Source of the DNA: an uncultured Bacteroidales bacterium
GTDB lineage: Bacteria > Bacteroidota > Bacteroidia > Bacteroidales > UBA932
Reading direction: 5' to 3'
Assembly (NCBI GenBank): GCA_947367315.1
Contig: CANBDX010000027.1
Span: forward strand, 1 to 33,292
Length of the DNA: 33,292 bases
Both the position numbers and the translations under genes were made by a program. The notes under the pieces were generated by a model. It saw only the letters and a program-made list of their open reading frames with translations. It was not told the origin of the DNA and did not search any database. This document shows positions 1-8,061 of this stretch, piece after piece (position 1 is the first letter of the stretch; each line of letters starts with the position of its first letter).

Positions 1-983
1 TCGAGGTGCTTGAGCTCCTTCTTGCTGAGCTCGGTCTTTCCGATCTCGAAGAAGAATGAAGCAGGACCCACTTCCTTGAGGCCGGCATTGTTCTCGGCTG
101 TCTTCACGTCCTCAGTAAGTTTCGCTCCTTCAGCGAGGAGAGCAGCCTTCCTGCTTTCCAGACCAGCCTTGTCAGCTGCGAGAGCTGCATTAGCCGCTGT
201 GAGGGCTGCAAGTGTAGCTTCTGCTGCTGAAATCTTGTCTGTATCTGCTGGGTTGTGATACTGTGAGGTGCGCTCCCAGGTTGTCTTGCCGAGGTTTACG
301 GCCAGTCCTACGCTTGCCTGAATTGCTCCTGCAATACCCGAAGAAAGGTGCTGTCTTCCGTTGAAGAGGAGACCTCTAATGTCAAGGGTGAGGTCAAGTA
401 TGTTTGTAAGACGGAAGTTGTTGAGGAGGCCGAGACCACCTGCAATCTCATGGTTGAGATAGTCAGCAGCTCCTACAACGAGCGGATCATCATATGTTCT
501 GAGAACTCCAGCGTGGAAATATGGAACTACACTCCATATCCTCTTTTCGTTGAGCCCCCATACAGCGTTTGTGAAGTCGCACATGATGTCTGCATGGAAG
601 TATGCGAATCCGAATTTCTGCTTGTACTTACCCTTCTCTTCGTAGTATCCTGCATTGAGAATGTCCTTCTGATTGCTCCACATTGCGCCAAAGAGTCCAG
701 AGTATCCGGCTCTTGCTCCCCAGCATGGGTCGAACCATTTTCCTACGTTAGCCTCTACGCCCCAGCCGAATGCAGGACTATAGCCGCCGTCACCGAAGAA
801 GTTTACTCCACCCGCTACGTTTACGAACCAGTTGTCCCAAAGGCTGTTTGTAAGATATGGGCCACGGACGATATTGCCCTCTGCATCTCTGTTTTCGGCT
901 TCCTTGGCATTGGTCTGTGGTGCCGCAATAATTGACATTGCGGCAACCGCTATAGCACCTAATATGAATCTGAGTGTTTTCAT
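1..983 (-). CDS. OmpA-family outer membrane protein, 3' end cut by window edge
   Basis: The reading frame opens at ATG 983 and runs off the left edge without a stop, so about 327 codons are visible. It begins with a signal peptide (MKTLRFILGAIAVAAA, then a small-residue region to about residue 28). About 200 residues rich in aromatic and glycine alternations follow and look like an outer-membrane beta-barrel. Next come an Ala/Lys/Glu heptad-like stretch (possible coiled coil or periplasmic spacer) and the start of an OmpA peptidoglycan-binding domain (FFFEIGKTELSKKELKHLD). OmpA C-terminal domains hold the outer membrane to peptidoglycan. The gene lies only 19 bp after the stop of the next OmpA gene and has no promoter of its own that I can see, so it is probably co-transcribed with it. 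Its last visible 112 bases almost repeat the same part of that neighbour. The family call is firm; the physiological role is not known. Confidence 0.88.
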   Translation of the reverse strand, partial: MKTLRFILGAIAVAAMSIIAAPQTNAKEAENRDAEGNIVRGPYLTNSLWDNWFVNVAGGVNFFGDGGYSPAFGWGVEANVGKWFDPCWGARAGYSGLFGAMWSNQKDILNAGYYEEKGKYKQKFGFAYFHADIMCDFTNAVWGLNEKRIWSVVPYFHAGVLRTYDDPLVVGAADYLNHEIAGGLGLLNNFRLTNILDLTLDIRGLLFNGRQHLSSGIAGAIQASVGLAVNLGKTTWERTSQYHNPADTDKISAAEATLAALTAANAALAADKAGLESRKAALLAEGAKLTEDVKTAENNAGLKEVGPASFFFEIGKTELSKKELKHL

Positions 984-1002
984 ATGATCTGTTTAAATCT
1001 AA

Positions 1003-2109
1003 TTACTCGAATGAAACCACAACTGCCCTGTCGAATGCAGCGGCACCCTTTGCAGCCTTGATTACAGAGTTCTTCACCACGATGTTTGCAGTGTCGATTC
1101 CGTACTTGGTCTGGAGCAGGTTGATCAGGTATTCTGCACGCTTCTTGCTGAGGTACTGGTTGCGCTTAGCATAACCTGTGTTGCTGTCAGCTGTACCTGT
1201 AACTACTGTAGCCTTTCCGTTCTTCACGTAAGGAAGCACGTTCTGCATGTAGAAATCGAGGTGCTTGAGCTCCTTCTTGCTGAGCTCGGTCTTTCCGATC
1301 TCGAAGAAGAATGAAGCAGGACCCACTTCCTTGAGGCCGGCATTATTCTCGGCTGTCTTCACGTCCTGTGCGAGCTTTGCGTTCTTTGCCTGGAGTGCGG
1401 CATTCTCGTTCTCGAGGCCGGCCTTGTCAGCTGCGAGAGCTGCATTGGCTGCTGTTAGAGCTGCGATTGAAGCCTCTGCTGCAGAAATCTTGTCTACATC
1501 CTCCGGATTGTGGTAATCACATGCGCGTGTCCAGGTCTTGTTCTTTCCAAGGTTCACTGCGAGACCTACTGCTGCGCTGATATATCCTGCATTACCTTCA
1601 CGCTTGTAGATATTGCCGCGGACATCGAGGGTAAGGTCAAGAAGGTCAGAAAGATGGATGAGGTTGAGGAGACCTGCGCCTGCACCGAACTCAAGACCAG
1701 CTACAGGCTTGTCGTTGAGGAGGCCTGCGCTGATATATGGTACGAAGCTCCAGAGTCTGTCTTCCTTGTAGCCTCCTATTGTGTTGGATATGTTCCAGAG
1801 ACCATCTACGTGGAAGAAGCTGAACATTCCGTCCATGCCTGTGATTCCGTTATAGCCTACGCGTGCTCCGAAGTTAGGGTCAAACCATTTTCCTACATTG
1901 AGATTGAGTGCCACTCCTGTAGCCCAGTCGTTGTCATATGCGAAGTTCGCACCAGCGCCGAGGTTTACAAACCAGTTGTCCCAAAGACCGTTTGTGAGGT
2001 ATGGACCGTACTTGCAGTCATTTTTCTCCTGTGCGTCTGCCTGAGGTGCTGCTACCATTGCAACGGCTGCTAGAGCCATAGTGGCGAAAAATAATTTCAC
2101 TGTTTTCAT
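1003..2109 (-). CDS. OmpA-family outer membrane beta-barrel protein
   Basis: A complete 368-residue protein. Residues 1-27 are a signal peptide (MKTVKLFFATMALAAVAMVA, cleavage near ADA-Q). Residues about 28-200 are a predicted beta-barrel containing the NGLWDNWFVNLGAGANF and VGKWFDPNFGARVGYNG motifs shared with both neighbours. Residues about 205-255 are an Ala/Leu/Asn/Lys-rich coiled-coil-like spacer (ADKAGLENENAALQAKNAKL). Residues about 260-368 are an OmpA-type peptidoglycan-binding domain with TADSNTG and LSKKRAEYL, matching the usual Asp and Arg positions of the family. It heads a likely two-gene unit with the truncated OmpA gene 19 bp downstream. A sigma-ABfr-type promoter lies about 80 bp upstream. 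The likely role is a structural porin-like protein linking outer membrane and wall; any pore activity is inference. Confidence 0.93.
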   Translation of the reverse strand: MKTVKLFFATMALAAVAMVAAPQADAQEKNDCKYGPYLTNGLWDNWFVNLGAGANFAYDNDWATGVALNLNVGKWFDPNFGARVGYNGITGMDGMFSFFHVDGLWNISNTIGGYKEDRLWSFVPYISAGLLNDKPVAGLEFGAGAGLLNLIHLSDLLDLTLDVRGNIYKREGNAGYISAAVGLAVNLGKNKTWTRACDYHNPEDVDKISAAEASIAALTAANAALAADKAGLENENAALQAKNAKLAQDVKTAENNAGLKEVGPASFFFEIGKTELSKKELKHLDFYMQNVLPYVKNGKATVVTGTADSNTGYAKRNQYLSKKRAEYLINLLQTKYGIDTANIVVKNSVIKAAKGAAAFDRAVVVSFE

Positions 2110-2187
2110 AATTAAAAGTACTTTGTTATTTAATTTATTTCGATTCTGAACGGTTTGTCCATGCTTTTACGCGTGCATAGATACATG

Positions 2188-2219
2188 CAAAGATAGTCAA
2201 AAACATTAATTTAATCAAT
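2188..2219 (-). promoter_or_regulatory. Bacteroidota-type promoter of the OmpA pair
   Basis: On the minus strand the -7 element TATCTTTG (2195 to 2188) fits TAnnTTTG. It is preceded after 20 bases by ATTG (2219 to 2216), one mismatch from the TTTG -33 element. Transcription would start near 2181 and leave a leader of about 70 nt before ATG 2109. Confidence 0.6.
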
Positions 2220-2249
2220 GTTTTCATGCTAATTTAACGGCTTTTATGT

Positions 2250-2282
2250 AAAAAAACAACGCTCCAACATAAGTTGAAGCGT
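2250..2282 (-). terminator. Rho-independent terminator after the third OmpA gene
   Basis: Read on the minus strand, a 10-bp stem (2282-2273 with 2268-2259, one G-U pair, 4-nt loop) is followed within a few bases by a seven-U run (2256-2250). It lies about 30 bp after the stop at 2312 and separates this OmpA gene from the downstream OmpA pair, so the three genes form two transcription units. Confidence 0.75.
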
Positions 2283-2311
2283 CGAAATTTCCACAAAAGG
2301 GGATTTCCGTG

Positions 2312-3541
2312 TCAGAATGTGATCACGACAGCCCTGCTCAGTTCCGGTTTTGCATCTGCCTTTACTACTTCCGACTTGACTATCAGCCTCTCTTTAGAGA
2401 TGCCGTATTTGGTTGTAAGGAGATCGAATACATATTTTCCGCGCGCCTCGCTGAGATGCATGTTGCGTTTCTGTGTGCCTGTATTGCTGTCGGCCGTTCC
2501 CATGATTGTGACATAAATCTTTGTGTCCTTGTCTGCTGTTGCGATAAGATTCTTTGCGAGGAAGTCCAGGTGATGGAGTTCCTTGTCCGAAAGTGTAGTC
2601 TGACCGATGTTGAAATATACCGCAGCCGGAGTCATTCCCTCAAAGAAATCCGTTGCATCTGTCTGAGGCTGCTTCTTCAGATTCTCGACCTGTTTCGTGA
2701 GTGTGCCGTTCTTCTTGAGCAGGTTGGCATTCTCCACTTCGAGTGCTGCGTTTGCTGCTTCCAGTGCGATTATCGCCGTTTCGAGAATCTGGCTCTTTTC
2801 TGCATTGGCCACTTCCATGGCCCCGAGTATGCTGCTGGTCCTTACAAATTCAGGCCATCCCAGATCTACTGCCAGACCGGCTGTAACCGTCGGCAGTATG
2901 GTAAGTCCGCTGGAATTCACTGCTCTTCCGTTTACCGCAGTCGCTCTCATGTCAATGATGAGGTCGAGCCTGTAGCTGAGCCTGAGATTGTGAAGGAGAC
3001 CTACACCGGCTGCGATTTCGTTATCTGCAAAATCCACTTTGTCAAGGCCGTAGGCTCTGAAATATCCGGTGTGTACGTATGGGACGAAGTTCCAGAATCT
3101 GGTGTCGCTGTAGCCCCCTATGGAGTTGGAAATGTTCCAAAGGAAGTCTCCGTGGATATACATGTATCCTGCTTTCTGGAGATACTGGTTCTTGTCTTTA
3201 TCGAGGGTGGATCCAAGCAGTCCCGGTGTGTCTGACCACATCTGCATGCTGATGCCCTGATATCCGACCCTCATACCGATTGTCGGAGTGAACCATTTTC
3301 CGAAATTCGCATCGATGCTTGGTGCGATCTTTCCGTCGAAGTTGTCGTTCAAAAGGAAGTTTATACCGCCTCCAACGCCGATGAACCAGTTGTCACCGAA
3401 TTTGTTGGTCTCGTAGGGACCGCGGACAATATTGCCGAATTCATCCCTGTTACTTTCACCTTGTGCATGTGCTTCAGGTGTCGCTGCAAAGATTGCAGCT
3501 GCAAGAGCCGCAGCTCCCATAATAAAATTAAGACGTTTCAT
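2312..3541 (-). CDS. OmpA-family outer membrane beta-barrel protein (third copy)
   Basis: A 409-residue protein with the same architecture as its two neighbours but more diverged. It has a signal peptide (MKRLNFIMGAAALAAAIFAA, cleavage near AHA-Q), a beta-barrel with NKFGDNWFIGVGGGINFLL and FGKWFTPTIGMRVGYQG, a coiled-coil-like spacer (about residues 255-300), and a C-terminal OmpA domain with GTADSNTG and LSEARGKYV. The frame could be extended to a GTG at 3547, but ATG 3541 starts directly at a standard signal peptide and is preferred. The start codon lies inside a 13-bp perfect inverted repeat (separate entry), which may control translation. It is probably transcribed alone because a terminator follows it. 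Confidence 0.92.
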   Translation of the reverse strand: MKRLNFIMGAAALAAAIFAATPEAHAQGESNRDEFGNIVRGPYETNKFGDNWFIGVGGGINFLLNDNFDGKIAPSIDANFGKWFTPTIGMRVGYQGISMQMWSDTPGLLGSTLDKDKNQYLQKAGYMYIHGDFLWNISNSIGGYSDTRFWNFVPYVHTGYFRAYGLDKVDFADNEIAAGVGLLHNLRLSYRLDLIIDMRATAVNGRAVNSSGLTILPTVTAGLAVDLGWPEFVRTSSILGAMEVANAEKSQILETAIIALEAANAALEVENANLLKKNGTLTKQVENLKKQPQTDATDFFEGMTPAAVYFNIGQTTLSDKELHHLDFLAKNLIATADKDTKIYVTIMGTADSNTGTQKRNMHLSEARGKYVFDLLTTKYGISKERLIVKSEVVKADAKPELSRAVVITF

Positions 3542-3577
3542 AACCACTACTAATTTAATGTGTCATGAAACGTCTTA
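3529..3577 (-). promoter_or_regulatory. Inverted repeat covering the OmpA start codon (candidate RNA switch or operator)
   Basis: TAAGACGTTTCAT at 3529-3541 is the exact reverse complement of ATGAAACGTCTTA at 3565-3577, with 23 bases between. In the minus-strand mRNA the upstream arm would pair with the start codon and the next three codons. A weak -7-like element (CAAATTTG, 3587-3580) lies just upstream, which would place the mRNA 5' end close to the outer arm. The repeat could instead be a protein-binding operator. Confidence 0.55.
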
Positions 3578-3619
3578 TACAAATTTGGTGTAAAACCGTG
3601 TGTCTTACGTAAAAAAAGT

Positions 3620-5314
3620 TTAATTTTCTTTATTCTGCTGCTCCATTTCCGACTCTACGGTAGGGGCGGAATCCTTGTATTTAAAGCGTCTGATCTTCTG
3701 CGTGGCTGTTTTTTCAAAAGGCTCCTTCATCACTTCCACAGAGCTTACCTGAGATGACTTGTTCACGCTCTTGTTGGTTATGCTGAGAATCTTCTTTTTC
3801 CAGCTGTCGAGTTTCTCGTAGATCTTGTCTTCGCTATCATTGTCCCATTCGATATAATTCTCCTGAGGCTGGACAAGCGCTACAAGGCGTCCGTCGCGCT
3901 CCACTACGATTGATTCGCTCACTCCTTCAACATTGTTGAGCACATTCTCGATTTCTTCCGGATAGATGTTCTCTCCTGAAGGGCCGAGGATCATGTTGCT
4001 GTTGCGCCCCTTGATGTAGAAGCGTCCCTTTTCGTCCTGGACGGCGATGTCGCTTGTCCGGAACCATCCGTCTTCGGTAAAGACGCTCTTGGTGCGTGCA
4101 GGGTCCTTATAGTATCCGAGCATCACGTTCGGACCCTTCGCAATGATCTCACCTTCGCCTGTTGCCGGATTGACGTTATGGAGCTTGAGCTTTACGTTAT
4201 ATACCGGATAACCCATCACTCCGACCCCGCGCCATCCGTGCATCGCATAGCCGAGAAGAGGTGAGGTCTCGGTAAGGCCGTATCCTATTGCATATGGGAA
4301 TTTTGCTTTGAGAAGGAATGCCTCCACTTCGGGGTCAAGTTTCGCTCCTCCGATTCCGTAGAATGTTATGCAGCCTCCGAATGTCTTCTTCAGCTTGATT
4401 CCTATTATCCTGCACATCAGGCCGTTCATGTGCTCGTTCATCCATGTGAGGGTACGGCTCTTCTGGATAGTCGGCAGCACGCTTCCCTTGTAGACTTTCT
4501 CGATGATCATCGGTACAGTAAGCATTGTGGTCGGCTTGACTATCTTCATTGCCTTCATAAGCAATGACGCTACAGGGGGCTTCGGCAGGTAATAAACCGT
4601 TGAACCTGTGTACATCGGATAAAGCATTCCGAGCGTCATCTCAAGGGTGTGGGACATCGGGAGGATTGAAAGCCATCTGTCCTTTTCCCCTCTCTTGCAC
4701 GAATGGTAGCAGGTTATCACGTTGGATGCAAGGTTCCTGTGGCTTAGCACAACTCCTTTGGCACTTCCGGTCGTGCCGGAGGTGTATATGATGGTAGCTA
4801 TGTCATCAGGCGTAGGTACGGTGGTCCTTCCGTCGCATGTGAACATGTTGTCGTCAGCCTTGATGACGTCAAATGTGTCCATCTCAATGACGAGGGTCAT
4901 CCTGTCGATGATTTCCTTGCTGATTTTTCCGATGAGCCTCTTTGATACAAAGATCACTTTGCTCTCGGAATGATTGATGATGTTCGTTACTTCGTTTTCA
5001 GAACTGTCTGGTAGTATCGGAATTGAAATTCTGCCGAATGATACGGTTGCAAAGAACGCTACAGACCAGTTAGGCATGCTCTGGGAAAGGATTGCCACCT
5101 TATCCCCGACTCCGATGCCGTATTGAGTGAGCTTCTTTGAAAGGCTGTCGCATTTGCCCTTGAAAGAACTGTATGTGTAACCTCCCTCCTTGGTGTCATA
5201 CCACTGTGTATACTGGTTCTTCGAGTAAACAGTTGTGGCATAGTCGTAAAGTTTGGCTATTGTATCTACATACTTCTCTCTCATGCGCTGCATGCGCTTG
5301 TAAAGTTGAATCAT
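3620..5314 (-). CDS. AMP-forming long-chain acyl-CoA/acyl-ACP ligase
   Basis: A 564-residue member of the AMP-binding (ANL) adenylate-forming family. It activates a carboxylic acid, probably a long-chain fatty acid, to an acyl-AMP and then a thioester. The A3 nucleotide-binding loop TSGTTGSAKG is at residues 178-187 and the A5 motif YGLTETSP at 345-352. GWFRTSDIA and KGRNSNMILGPSGENIYPEEIE (about 415-455) give the A7/A8 region. The length is typical of bacterial FadD-like ligases. It lies 12 bp after a small acyltransferase gene, so the pair resembles a split version of E. coli Aas (acyl-ACP synthetase plus 2-acylglycerophospholipid acyltransferase). That functional link is inference; the ligase family is clear. 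Confidence 0.9.
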   Translation of the reverse strand: MIQLYKRMQRMREKYVDTIAKLYDYATTVYSKNQYTQWYDTKEGGYTYSSFKGKCDSLSKKLTQYGIGVGDKVAILSQSMPNWSVAFFATVSFGRISIPILPDSSENEVTNIINHSESKVIFVSKRLIGKISKEIIDRMTLVIEMDTFDVIKADDNMFTCDGRTTVPTPDDIATIIYTSGTTGSAKGVVLSHRNLASNVITCYHSCKRGEKDRWLSILPMSHTLEMTLGMLYPMYTGSTVYYLPKPPVASLLMKAMKIVKPTTMLTVPMIIEKVYKGSVLPTIQKSRTLTWMNEHMNGLMCRIIGIKLKKTFGGCITFYGIGGAKLDPEVEAFLLKAKFPYAIGYGLTETSPLLGYAMHGWRGVGVMGYPVYNVKLKLHNVNPATGEGEIIAKGPNVMLGYYKDPARTKSVFTEDGWFRTSDIAVQDEKGRFYIKGRNSNMILGPSGENIYPEEIENVLNNVEGVSESIVVERDGRLVALVQPQENYIEWDNDSEDKIYEKLDSWKKKILSITNKSVNKSSQVSSVEVMKEPFEKTATQKIRRFKYKDSAPTVESEMEQQNKEN

Positions 5315-5326
5315 ATATAATACAGT

Positions 5327-5878
5327 TTAGTGAGTAATGTACTTCTCCGGATGCTTTCCGACCAGATGCATCTCTTCGTATAGCGCCTGTATGCGGGCCA
5401 TGTCGGCCTTCGCGTCGTCGGTAAGCTCGACTTTCTGTCCTCTGCTCACGCGTTTTGTGCCCCAGTCGAAATATCCCATATATACTGGGCAGCCGACTTC
5501 GCGTGCGATGGTATGGAATCCTGTCTTCCAACGTTTTACAGGCTTGCGTGTCCCTTCAGGGGCAAGAGCGAGATGTACTACCGGAGTAGCCTTCATTTCC
5601 TTGATGACGCTGAGCACTACGTTGCTGCCCTTTTTCCTGTCCACAGGGATGCCTCCGAGTTTCCGGAGAAGCCATCCGAGCGGTCCCCAGAACAGTTCGC
5701 CCTTTATCATGCAGTATGGCTTGCCGCCAACTGACATATAATATAGGTATGAAACCACGAAGTCCCAGAATGATGTATGTGGCACTCCGAGTATTATGCA
5801 TTTGTCTTCAGGGGCTACAGGGTCTACTGCTGTCCAACCCATTGTGCGGAGCAGCCATCCGCAAAATTTTCTCCACAT
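5327..5878 (-). CDS. PlsC-like lysophospholipid/1-acylglycerol-3-phosphate acyltransferase
   Basis: A 183-residue acyltransferase. It has the catalytic HX4D motif as HTSFWD (about residues 34-39) and the LAPEGTRK block (about 112-119) that binds the glycerol-phosphate group in this family. It also has hydrophobic patches expected of a membrane-associated enzyme. The family transfers an acyl chain to a lysophospholipid or lysophosphatidate. ATG 5878 is chosen because the frame's longer form needs a TTG at 5902 inside parE, and MWRKFCGWLLRTMGW is a natural N-terminus for short Bacteroidales members. It follows parE by 4 bp and precedes the acyl ligase by 12 bp, so it is probably in one transcript with both. 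The exact substrate is not determinable. Confidence 0.88.
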   Translation of the reverse strand: MWRKFCGWLLRTMGWTAVDPVAPEDKCIILGVPHTSFWDFVVSYLYYMSVGGKPYCMIKGELFWGPLGWLLRKLGGIPVDRKKGSNVVLSVIKEMKATPVVHLALAPEGTRKPVKRWKTGFHTIAREVGCPVYMGYFDWGTKRVSRGQKVELTDDAKADMARIQALYEEMHLVGKHPEKYITH

Positions 5879-5882
5879 ATTA

Positions 5883-7811
5883 TTAAATATTAACGTCTTC
5901 AAGTTCCTGGGCGCTTCTTAGGTTGCGGCTGATGAATATCTGCCTGTCTATGGTGTTCTCGCCCATATAGAATTCCATGATATCTGCCAGAGGTTCTTCA
6001 TCGCTTAGTCTCACCTTATCGAGTCTCATGTCCTTGCCGATGAAACCGGTGAACTCGTCCCACGAGATCTCTCCGAGACCTTTGAATCGCGTGATCTCAA
6101 CCTTTGTCTTCAGCTCCTTTACTGCCTTGTCCTTCTCCTCTATGCTATAACAGTAGCGGACTTCATTCCTGTTCTTGACTCTGAAAAGGGGAGTCTGAAG
6201 GATATAGACGTGCCCTCTTCTGATGAGGTCCGGATGATATTTCATGAAGAATGTCAGCACAAGCATGCGGATGTGCATTCCGTCGTCATCGGCATCGGTA
6301 GCCACTATGATCTTATTGTAACGGAGGTCGTCGATATCCTCCTCAAGGCCCAATGCATTTATAAGAAGGTTGAGCTCCTCGTTCTCGGCAATCTTCTTGC
6401 GACTCTCCTTGTAGGAGTTGATTGGCTTGCCTCTGAGTGAGAACACTGCCTGAGTCTCGGCGTTGCGGGCCTTGGTGATGGTTCCGCTCGCTGAGTCTCC
6501 CTCGGTTATGAATATGCTGGTCTGCTCCCTGAGGTCTTCCTTTGCTGCAGGAAGCTTGTCCTTGAGATGGTATTTGCAGTCGCGGAGCTTCTTGTTATAT
6601 ACACTTGTGCGCTTGTTGCGCTCCTTTGTCTTTTTCTGAATAGATGAAATCTCCTGACGTTCCTTCTCGGATGACTGGATCTTCGCCTGCAGGGCAGGGA
6701 TTATCTCCTTATGCATATGGAGGTAGTTGTCCAGGGTGGTCTTCACGAAATCGTTCACGAAGCTCCTGATCGTAGGTCCGACATCATAGCCGTGGGTGCC
6801 GTCCTCGTTTTCGATGACCTGGTTCCACATGTAGGTCGATCCGAGCTTGGTCTTTGCCTGGTTTGCGAATATCGGTTCCTGGATCTGGATGCTGATGGCT
6901 CCGATAATGCCCTGACGGATGTCCTCCGGCGCAAAGTCCTTCTTGGCGTAGGTCTTGAAGAACTCCTTGAGTGTCTTTGAAATGGCTTCCCTCACGGCCA
7001 CCAGATGGGTACCTCCGTCACGGGTGTTCTGACCGTTCACGAATGAGGTGATGTTTTCTCCGTAGCTGTTGCCGTGGGTGATTACGATCTCGATGTCTTC
7101 TCCCGAGATATGGATAGGGGCGTAGAAAGGCTCCTCGGACATCTTTTCGTTGATAAGGTCGAGCAGACCGTTCTTGGAAATATAAGGTGTGCCGTTGAGG
7201 TTGAGGGTAAGTCCCTTCTTGAGGTAGGAGTAGTTCTTGATCATGGACTCCACGAACTCGAGGTTGTATGAGTAGTCCACAAACAGGTTCTCGTCAGGAA
7301 TGAACTTCACATATGTTCCGTTCTTCTCCTTGGTCTCCTTCATTCCGTCCTGCACAAGCTTTCCGGCGGCGAACTCGGCGTATGAGCACATGCCGTCGCG
7401 GTAAGCCTCTACATAGAAATGCGATGACAGCGCGTTCACGGCTTTCAGACCCACGCCGTTCAGACCCACTGACTTCTTGTATCCCTTCGAGTCGTACTTT
7501 CCTCCTGTGTTCAGGATGCTTACCGCCTTGACTACGGAATTAAGCGGAATGCCTCGTCCGAAGTCCCTCACGGTAGCCTCCTTCTCATTGACTGTTATCT
7601 GGATCTGCTTGCCGAATCCTGCGGAGAACTCGTCGATGGAATTGTCCACGACTTCTTTCAGAAGCACATAGATTCCGTCTGCAGGATCGTCTCCCTTTCC
7701 CAAGGTTCCGATATACATTCCGGGCCTGAGACGGATGTGTTCAACTCCCTCAAGCGTCCTGATGTTGTCGTCCCCGTAATTCATGTTGTTATTTGTAACG
7801 TCGTTTGCCAT
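5883..7811 (-). CDS. parE: DNA topoisomerase IV subunit B
   Basis: A 642-residue type IIA topoisomerase ATPase subunit, which works with ParC to decatenate and relax DNA. The GHKL ATPase domain comes first: LKEVVDNSIDEF carries the catalytic Glu/Asn region, DFGRGIP and GGKYDS follow, then KKSVGLNGVGLKAVNALS. The Toprim domain has EGDSASG and DADDDGMHIR. The form GMYIGTLGKGDDPADGIYVLLKEVVDNSIDEF is typical of Bacteroidota ParE rather than GyrB. ATG 7811 is preferred over a TTG at 7838 because the predicted -7 promoter element (7843-7836) overlaps that TTG. parC is not in the window. It starts a likely three-gene unit with the two lipid genes. Confidence 0.95.
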   Translation of the reverse strand: MANDVTNNNMNYGDDNIRTLEGVEHIRLRPGMYIGTLGKGDDPADGIYVLLKEVVDNSIDEFSAGFGKQIQITVNEKEATVRDFGRGIPLNSVVKAVSILNTGGKYDSKGYKKSVGLNGVGLKAVNALSSHFYVEAYRDGMCSYAEFAAGKLVQDGMKETKEKNGTYVKFIPDENLFVDYSYNLEFVESMIKNYSYLKKGLTLNLNGTPYISKNGLLDLINEKMSEEPFYAPIHISGEDIEIVITHGNSYGENITSFVNGQNTRDGGTHLVAVREAISKTLKEFFKTYAKKDFAPEDIRQGIIGAISIQIQEPIFANQAKTKLGSTYMWNQVIENEDGTHGYDVGPTIRSFVNDFVKTTLDNYLHMHKEIIPALQAKIQSSEKERQEISSIQKKTKERNKRTSVYNKKLRDCKYHLKDKLPAAKEDLREQTSIFITEGDSASGTITKARNAETQAVFSLRGKPINSYKESRKKIAENEELNLLINALGLEEDIDDLRYNKIIVATDADDDGMHIRMLVLTFFMKYHPDLIRRGHVYILQTPLFRVKNRNEVRYCYSIEEKDKAVKELKTKVEITRFKGLGEISWDEFTGFIGKDMRLDKVRLSDEEPLADIMEFYMGENTIDRQIFISRNLRSAQELEDVNI

Positions 7812-7835
7812 ATTTTCTATAAAGACATAATCGTG

Positions 7836-7843
7836 CAAATTTA
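7836..7843 (-). promoter_or_regulatory. -7 element upstream of parE
   Basis: On the minus strand TAAATTTG matches TAnnTTTG exactly, 25 bp upstream of ATG 7811. I find no clear TTTG at the right distance for a -33 element. Its position supports ATG 7811 as the parE start. Confidence 0.5.
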
Positions 7844-7931
7844 CGAAATATTTTCGGAAACTCTAAGAGTTATGGAGTCTGTTGGCGAAAATGTGGTGAT
7901 TATCCATTGGATTTACATAAAACAGGGGTAA

Positions 7932-7963
7932 TTTGTGGTCAAAAATTGAAAGAAATATATTTG
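7932..7963 (+). promoter_or_regulatory. Sigma-ABfr-type promoter P1
   Basis: TTTG at 7932-7935, a 20-base spacer and TATATTTG at 7956-7963 match the Bacteroidota -33/-7 consensus exactly. It would drive the small ORF at 8062 and the lipoprotein-nuclease frame downstream. Its -7 element overlaps the -33 element of P2. Confidence 0.8.
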
Positions 7964-7991
7964 TAAATCCATCTAAATGTGGATATATTTG
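7960..7991 (+). promoter_or_regulatory. Sigma-ABfr-type promoter P2, overlapping P1
   Basis: TTTG at 7960-7963 (the last four bases of the P1 -7 element), a 20-base spacer and TATATTTG at 7984-7991 form a second exact consensus promoter, 28 bp downstream of P1. Transcripts would start near 7998, leaving a leader of about 64 nt before the small ORF. Confidence 0.8.
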
Positions 7992-8061
7992 CAGTTTTGT
8001 GTGAAGATGCATAATGCTGACCAAGTGTGATAATTTCTAATATACTAAATATCAATAAATT

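Noticed and set aside
348..935. Plus-strand 195-residue ORF opposite the first OmpA gene
   Set aside because: Antisense shadow with biased composition that mirrors the OmpA codons; similar shadows appear opposite both other OmpA genes.
2309..3235. Plus-strand 308-residue ORF opposite the third OmpA gene
   Set aside because: It is a shadow of the OmpA coding sequence: Cys-rich, no recognisable domain, no promoter or ribosome site.
5879..5902. TTG start for the acyltransferase inside parE
   Set aside because: ATG 5878 gives the usual N-terminus for this family without overlapping parE.
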